This document shows, piece after piece, positions 57,486 through 64,000 of a stretch of 64,000 nucleotides of DNA. A program made the position numbers and the translations under genes. This DNA comes from Chamaecyparis obtusa (lineage: Eukaryota; Streptophyta; Pinopsida; Cupressales; Cupressaceae): contig BSBK01005648.1 in assembly GCA_027943335.1 (NCBI GenBank), forward strand, positions 1,291,001 through 1,355,000, read 5' to 3'. The notes beneath the pieces were generated by a model, which did no database searches, was not told where the DNA came from, and saw nothing but the letters and a program-made list of their open reading frames with translations. Every line of letters begins with the position of its first letter. Within the stretch, counting starts at the first letter, position 1.

Positions 57486-59593
57486 AAAACAAATATCAAT
57501 CTGAACACATCATTTGAAACAAGAACATTCAGTGCATGCCAACTATTTGACGAATTTACACGGATCAGACTTGGGGTTTTTAGTGATCCTACTAGTGAGG
57601 GTCATTACAGTAAACATCTAAAGTATCTGATTAATTCTATGCACCTACATAGATACTATGTTTAATTCTTTATCTTTCTCTCTTCTTTGTGAATGGTATG
57701 CTATCATTTCTTCTTTAAAGAATGTTATGTTAGATAGCTAGATATTATTTATATATAGTGCACACAACTTTGTTTATGAAAAATATTAGTTTATCTTGGA
57801 TTTTTTTTTGTTTATTTTCATAGATTAAGGAACTATGTTTTTATGTTAGCATATAGTTCAATATTCCATGTACCAAATTAGTTAGAAAACACTTAGATAG
57901 ATTACATTGACATTTATCTTGGAAATGGGTGCATTACGTCACCAATTATTATATTTAGTTAAATACTTATTAAGTTCTTTAATTAAATCACACATGTATC
58001 AATTTATTTATTATGGCATCGGTTGTTTAATCAGTCATAATTACATTAAATTATACATAAATGTTCATCACCTTGTTTCATTTAGTCAAAGAAATAAAAT
58101 ATTTTTTTTTATTTAACACAAATATGTTAAAAATCCCAAAACACATAAAAATTGACACACACAATAAGGGAACCATTATGAGAATATCTCACAATATATG
58201 AAAATATTGCAGTGAGGTCCACTACAAGACTTGTTATCAAGATTCATAGATTTGAGAGAAAGATATAAATAACTTGTTGCAAAGAATCACTATCTCCAAT
58301 CAATATAGAAAAACAACTATATAGCATACTCACTATCTCAATGTAGGATACATAAAAATAATTACAATGTAAATACCTTAAACATACTACTTGCAACAAT
58401 CTCCTTAGAATCTAGATGCTTTCAACATAATGTATCTAGCAATTATTCATCAATTTGGCTCCAAAACTTCTACCACACAAAATTTATTCCTTGGTTTTGC
58501 ATATTCCACACCACACACATTCCCCACCTCTCATGCTTTGCAACTGATCTAATCTTGTATATATCATTTGAATCATCACAAAACATCAATAAGGCTTACT
58601 AGAGTAGGGTACAAAAGGTGATCCCAAATAGTCAGCCACCCAAACATAATTGTGATGAAAGAGGTCCTATAAAAAATATAGAGAGGACCTAAAACATCAT
58701 ATTACATCTTCCAATATAGCCACAAATATTGAATACATTGGGGCACATCCGCCAAAGTTGGTAACAAGGTAACACATTGATGTAGTGTGTAGAAAATCAT
58801 TGATTAGTGAAAAATATCAATAACTAACAAATTTTTCTCGAAGAAAATCATGGAAAGGCATAGTAGGACCCAAATAGCACTTATCACAATTTCTAAAACT
58901 TGCATAAACCCACAAATGAAAAGAACAAGAAAGAAAAAGGATCTTGTTGACAAATTCCAAACACAATGCAACACCAAAGAAAACATTTTTTTCCATACAG
59001 GCCACATAGAAATGTTCCTTGAACATCCACTATCACTTTCAAATGCATATTTCAAGTTTTCATGTTTATCTAAGTCATTGCAACCATTCAGATCATTGAT
59101 TCCTTCCTAATTGGAAAACTAGGAATATAGTTATGAAAGACACCACCATGACCGTACTTGTGGTATACTTTATTACTAGAAATTTGAACTAAGATACTTC
59201 AAAAACATTATAATCCTTCCCTTTGATCAACAACACTAGAAACATTAATGCCAAGAAATGTAAACCATTTTTTGCACCATTTTTTACAAACACCCAAACT
59301 GCTAACAAACTGCATACACTAGACTTCAAAGAAAGCACTAGGTACCTAATAATATAGGAGTGCAACATCCATAGCACATACAATCTATGTTCAAAACCAC
59401 AAGTCCATAGCATCCAATTTGGAGGAATTTTAAGCATTCTTCCAAGAAGCCACTAGAGCACTTTCTATGAAATTTCACCCTTCAACATTCTTAAATGATA
59501 AAAATATATTTGTAGAAGAAATTGTTCATCCAAGATAAACATCAAAGACACTAAAACATCTTGTATCATCACACAAAATCAACACCAATGCCA
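57486..59593. other. Unassigned AT-rich sequence
   Basis: About 2.1 kb. I recognise no protein, LTR copy or RNA gene. Short ORFs (57438, 57907, 58804) lack domains. It may be interior of the candidate element at 55869 or old intergenic DNA. TGCCA at 59589-59593 is the presumed target site of element G. Confidence 0.4.
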
Positions 59594-60439
59594 TGTTAGG
59601 AATAACAGTCCACAAACAACTAAGAGGGGGGGGAATCAGTTGGATGATAGATTATTAAACTTTAAACTTTGAATAGCAGAAATATCAAATCCAATGAACA
59701 CAATGAATGCCAACACAACAACACAATATTTTGGTGTCGGGGAAACCCTGTTAAAGTGAAGCAAGGAAGGTAGGTAAGAGGGGCCAAAGGCACACCCTAA
59801 TCCAAATCTACCTTGTAGAGATCACACATGGAAGCAACAACACACAAAGTGAGAGAGAGAGAATGCAAATCAAATCCTTATATTTCATCAAATAGATTCA
59901 TACATGTCGGGTTGTAAGGTCTTCTCAGTTAGGGCTAGATATTACAATTCAATTACAAAAATCCTCCAACATGCAAGGATTCATAACTACCTTCAATCTT
60001 CTAATTTGATACCATTAATCTTCTATCTCTAAGTTGATCCCATAAAAAATTGACTCTTAAACTACAACCAACAACTACATTATATACAAGAGGCTACTGA
60101 AACAAGTCGGCCTTCAAATCCACCATTAATGGAAGGAAAGACCAAATCTAGGTCCACATGCTTCCCAATGATTGATACCAACATTAAATCCACAACCATA
60201 ATTAAGTGCACAAGTCAGCCTCAACATAAAATGAAAAGAAACAAGTTGGTAAAAAAGGATAACCGAGTGTCAAGAAAGGATAACCGAGCCCCAGGGAATT
60301 AACTGACTAACTCGATTAAAGAAGGAACCTGAGAAACTACCGAGCCAACTTGATCAAAGAAGGAACTGAGCAACACAGAAAACTCAAACTTATTTTTGGT
60401 GACACAGGATTTCCAAGGACCCGAGATGCTCCTGCATCA
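59594..60439 (-). repeat. Element G 3' LTR, with copia-like end
   Basis: The minus strand starts TGATGCAGGAGCATC after AACCCTAGGTGTC and aligns with element E's LTR down to CTTGCTTCA (about 59757). E's LTR ends there, but here about 165 further bases follow, containing AACAGGGTTTCCCCGAC, a C8 run with TCTTAGTT and a TTATTCCTAACA end, which is the layout of the copia-like LTR ends of element D. Either the LTR is chimeric or a copia fragment abuts it. Confidence 0.75.
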
Positions 60440-60468
60440 GACACCTAGGGTTATTTGAAATGATTCTT

Positions 60469-60640
60469 CAAATCATGCAGCAATTACAACCCAGGCTGAA
60501 TCCAACTCAAATTGTGAAATCCATGAACTTTCTTCAATCGGTTTGTTCTTCCACTTTACTAGATATTCCATATATTGTCTTCCTCTTGTACTTCTACCAA
60601 CTCTTTGTTCCAATATCTTCTCAACTTCTTATGTTTGTTT
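60469..60640 (-). CDS. Element G chromodomain (intact stretch)
   Basis: The minus strand encodes VEKILEQRVGRSTRGRQYME, YLVKWKNKPIEESSWISQF and ELDSAWVVIAA before TGA. All usual landmarks are present (hydrophobic start, W in VKW, E-x-S-x-W). It targets the element's integration complex to heterochromatin in this family. It is one frame away from the upstream integrase tail, so a frameshift near 60635-60645 separates them. Confidence 0.8.
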
Positions 60641-61966
60641 CTTCATGTAATTCATGGTACTCATAAAAATCAACAATGTTGAATATAGGTGATATATCTA
60701 TCTCATCGGGTAACTCAATCTCAAGCATTTCCACTATTAAATCTTCTCAATATCTTGCAAGGACCAAACTTCTTCATTTTCAACTTCCCATATGTTCCAA
60801 TAGGAAATCTGCCATTCTGTAAGTGTACCATTACTTCATCCCCAATTGCAAAAGTCTTATGTCTTCTTGATCTATTTGCTCTATCTTTATACTTCTGATT
60901 ACTTTTCTCCAACTTATGTTTGACTTCTTCATGCAATATCTTCATGAACTCAGCAAACTTTACTCCTTCAGTACTTCTCTTTTCTTCACCAACAATATCT
61001 TCAAATCTGATATACCTCTCGATTGTATGTCATTTACAATCTCAAAAGGTGTTTTTTTAGTACTCATATTTACTAAATTATTGTATGCAAACACTTCTTG
61101 TGCCAACATAGAATCCCAATTACTTAGTTTTTCTCCAACTAAACATCTCAGAAGATTACCCAAACTTCTATTTACAACCTATGTCTATCCATCAGTTTGT
61201 GGGTGAAATGTATAACTATACCTCAACTTGGTACCCAAATTTTTCCAAAGAGTCTTCCAAAAATATCCAACATACTTATTGTCTCAGTCAAAGATGATAC
61301 TCTTCGGTAATTCATGCAATCTGACAATTTCCTTAAAGAAAATATCTTCTATATGCACTATGTCTGATGTTTTTCTATAGGGTATGAAATGTGCCATCTT
61401 AGAAAATCTATCCACAACAACAAATATAGAATCATTAACTCTCACTGTCTTTGGTAAGCCAAGAACAAAATCCATACTGATATCAATTCAAGGTTTCTTA
61501 GGAACAAAAATCGGTATATACAATCCAATATTATGATGTACTCCCTTTGCAACTTGACAAATTCCACAACTTTTTACAAATTTCTGAACATCCTTATACA
61601 ATTGTGGCCAAAAGTATTTCTCCTTAAGAAAATTCAATGTTTTGTCAATGCCAAAATGTCTAGCCAAACGACTACTATGTTTTTCCTTTATCAAACTAGT
61701 TCTCATTGATCCTCTTGGTATACACAACTGAATACCTTTAAACAACATACCTTCTTGAATGAAATAGCTTCCCATTTAGTACTCGGTTGATCTTGAATAG
61801 GTTCTTTGCACTTTCTCCACAGCTCAGAAAAATCAAGATCAGTTTCATACAACACTTTCAAATCATCAAAACCAAGAACTTCAATTTTCATCTCGGTCAT
61901 CAAAAATCTTCTTCTACTCAATGTATCAGCAACTCGGTTAGTGACTCCACTCTTGTGTTTTATCAC
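60641..61966 (-). pseudogene. Element G integrase
   Basis: The zinc site is complete: HSSRLARH then SCGICQ (61775-61488). The core has [24 protein letters not shown] and an Asp region after IIFD. In FHPQTDG-T-VVNRSLG the flanking Gln codon and the catalytic Glu codon are both TAG (about 61185-61178). The C-terminal domain is [20 protein letters not shown] and [10 protein letters not shown]. Several frames (61966, 61775, 61475, 61163, 60945) show the breaks. Confidence 0.88.
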
Positions 61967-61978
61967 AAATGTATAACT

Positions 61979-63145
61979 CTACAAATATTCAACCCATTTC
62001 ATATGTCTCTGATTCAACTTATTCTGACCACCCAAATATTGTAAAGCCTTATGATCTATATACAATACAAATTCACTCGGTATCAAATAATGTCTCCATT
62101 TCTTCAGGGCTTGAACAATAGAATAGAATTCTTGATCATACACAAAATATTTCCTTTTTGCATCATTCAACTTTTCACTAAAGAAAGCAATAGGTTTACC
62201 TTCTTCACTCAACATAGCTCCTATTGCACTACCACTTGCATCACATTCAACTTGAAATACCTTATTAAAATCAGGCAATGCTAACATAGGCAATTCAGCA
62301 ACCTTTTGTTTCAGAGTCTCAAAAATTTTATCAGCTACATGTGTCCACTTGAATACTCTTTTATCTCCTCTCATAGTCTCAGTCATAGCATTACATATTG
62401 AACTAAAATTCCTAATGAACTTTAGGTAAAAACTTGCTAAACTATGAAATGATCTTACCTCACTAGCATTCTTAGGTGTAGGCCAATTCAAAATAGCTTC
62501 AACCTTTTTAGGATCCATTTTCAAACCATCAGCTAAAATCACAAATCCCAAATACACAAACTCCTCTTTCATGAAAGAACACTTTTTCAAATTTATCAGC
62601 AACTTTTCTTCTTTCAATCTTTGCAATACTTGTTTATCATGCAACAAATGCTCTTCTTTGGTCTTACTAAATATCAAAATATCATATAGGTATACAATCA
62701 CAAATTTACCTAAGAATTTCTTCAAAACTTCATTCATCAATCTCATAAAAGTACTCGGTGTGTTAGTTAAACCAAAAGGCATAACCAACCACTCATACAA
62801 ACCTTCTCGTCTTAAAAGAAATCTTCCACTCATCACCTTCTCTGATTCTAATCTAATGATATCCACTTTTAAAATCAATTTTGGTAAAATACTTTTCTCC
62901 AGTCAAACTGTCCATTATGTCATCCATTCTCGGTATAGGAAACCTATATTTCACTGTTATCTTGTTGATTTCTCTAGAATCCATACACATTCGCCATTCT
63001 CCATTCTTCTTAGGTGCCAATATAGAAGGTACTACACAAGGTCTCAAAATTTATCAGATCAAACCTTTCTGCAACAATTCTTGAATCTGTCGGTTCAATT
63101 CCTGATTCTTGGTAGGTGTCAACCAATGTGGTGTCTTTGGGTAAA
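61979..63145 (-). pseudogene. Element G reverse transcriptase and RNase H
   Basis: [20 protein letters not shown] and [15 protein letters not shown] lie at 63047-62853, [11 protein letters not shown] follows, then a frameshift. Frame 62878-61979 has LYEWLVMPFGLTNTPSTFMR and the catalytic box VIVYLYDILIF, where YxDD has become Y-L-Y-D (first Asp to Tyr). RNase H: VECDASGSAIGAML, FFSEKLNDAKRKYFVYDQEF and VLYIDHKALQYL. Another frameshift lies near 63110-63140 at the protease junction. Confidence 0.9.
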
Positions 63146-63893
63146 CTAGCTCTAGGGATTAAATCCATACAATGATCAATGCTTCTCTTCAGTGGAAAAC
63201 CATCAAGGACATTATCAGAAATGATCTCCTTATACTCGATGAGTATCTTATCAATCTCTTCAGGTATGCTATCCTCTATTTTCTTACTCAATTTGCTAGC
63301 AATCATAGCAAAACATACATCATTCTTCTTCAAATCCTTAAAAAAATGTCTTCCTTCCATCAAGAAAACTTTCATAGATGTAAAAACACTACTAACAGGT
63401 TCTTCAATCAAAGGTAACAAGATTTGTCTTCTTCCATCAGCCCAAATAGTATATTTATGCAATCTTCCATCATATATAGCATGTCTATCATATTGCCAAG
63501 GTCTACCCAACAATCCATAGGTATGATATCACATAACACCTTATCATACTATTTTCCAATTTTAAAATTCACATAACATTGTTCACTTACCGAGAGTGTA
63601 TGCTCATCCTTGATCCATGAAATCTGATAGGGCTTCGGGTGTTTCAACCTTTCCAGCTGCAACATTGTAAGCATTTCCTCAAATTCCAAGCTCTCCGAGC
63701 TTCCACTATCAATTATTACCTTCCACACTTCATCAAAAACTCTACATCTAGTCTTGAAAAAACTTTTCCTTACTGGATCTTCCTTATTACTTTCTCTCCA
63801 AAAATCTCTCCTTACCATCAACTTCTTTTCCTTCTCAAGTTCATTCAATGAGTGTTCTTGCACCAAAGCATTTCTACTGCTACCGATCTTCAT
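63146..63893 (-). pseudogene. Element G protease
   Basis: Minus strand WKVIIDSGSSESLEFEEML near 63735-63680 has the active-site D-S-G. It is followed by LKHPKPYQISWIKDEH, a stop near 63549, then GRPWQYDRHAIYDGRLHKY (63513 on) and the linker to RT. The catalytic motif is intact, unlike the D-N-G of element E. Confidence 0.87.
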
Positions 63894-64000
63894 ACTTGCA
63901 TGTGTACATTCAAATGACCTATGTCCTTCTCCATAATTTTAACAAGTTCCTCAGAATCCACCTCTATTATAACCACCTCGGTAGTTATTGCCTCTTACCT
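63894..64000 (-). pseudogene. Element G gag C-terminus (partial)
   Basis: The minus strand gives a Gly/Arg/Tyr-rich tail and a CCHC knuckle in which the first pair is damaged (a stop at Cys1-x and Tyr for Cys) but GEGHRSFEC is intact. It matches element E's CYNCGEE-HRSFEC. The rest of gag is outside the window. Confidence 0.7.

Larger units (their letters stand above)
59594..64000 (-). mobile_element. Element G: second chromovirus, same family as E, cut by the window edge
   Basis: On the minus strand from 64000: end of gag, protease, RT, RNase H, integrase, chromodomain, then 3' LTR. Protein blocks match element E closely ([47 protein letters not shown]). The 5' LTR and most of gag lie right of the window. 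RT has lost its first catalytic Asp and the integrase Glu codon is a stop, so it is dead. Confidence 0.92.

Noticed and set aside
58100..59590. LINE or DNA transposon in the unassigned stretch
   Set aside because: No RT or transposase motif, terminal inverted repeat or target duplication could be recognised.
1..64000. Host protein-coding genes
   Set aside because: Every frame with recognisable domains belongs to a retrotransposon. The remaining ORFs are short and without domains.

Overview
This window is plant nuclear DNA made almost entirely of nested LTR retrotransposons and their debris. I found no host protein gene, tRNA, rRNA or CRISPR array. The plant assignment rests on Tat, Athila and chromodomain Ty3 lineages, a Sirevirus-like gag, and primer sites for plant initiator tRNA-Met and tRNA-Lys. 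Large, old, decayed, deeply nested elements suggest a large genome (a gymnosperm would fit), but the species cannot be read from the sequence.

Layout. Element A (1-16641, minus) is a Tat-type Ty3 element with tRNA-Lys primer site, gag, protease, G-patch, RT, two RNase H domains and integrase. It also carries a plus-strand plant-mobile-domain ORF with its own TATA box and a likely intron. The left edge cuts its 3' LTR. A sits inside element B (16642 to about 24951, plus), an Athila-type element with protease, RT, RNase H, integrase and a 2.7-kb 3' ORF. At 24952-27323 lie a solo copia-like LTR, a piece of chromovirus LTR and a Tat-like integrase relic.

Element C (27324-55770, minus) is an old Tat-like gag/protease element split by three later insertions. 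D (29477-36633, plus, TSD GTATG) is a copia-like element with a zinc-knuckle gag and a ~1000-residue second ORF but no pol. E (41438-47209, plus, TSD GATAG) is a chromovirus with a chromodomain. F (48304-55125, plus, TSD GTCAC/ATCAC) sits inside C's 5' LTR and encodes a protease / G-patch / CHHC protein without capsid or pol. Right of C lie a candidate LTR (55869-57472), unassigned AT-rich DNA, and element G (59594-64000, minus), a second chromovirus of E's family cut by the right edge.

No copy looks fully competent. Many stop codons fit C-to-T change at Gln and Arg codons. The plus-strand ORF of A is extreme: about 19 internal TAG, one TGA, no TAA and no visible frameshift in 1.9 kb. A second theme is that three unrelated elements (A, B, D) each carry an extra ORF with a similar plant-mobile-domain-like core. 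A third is that C and F share primer-site and polypurine signals, and F has its gag-type zinc motif moved behind protease and G-patch.
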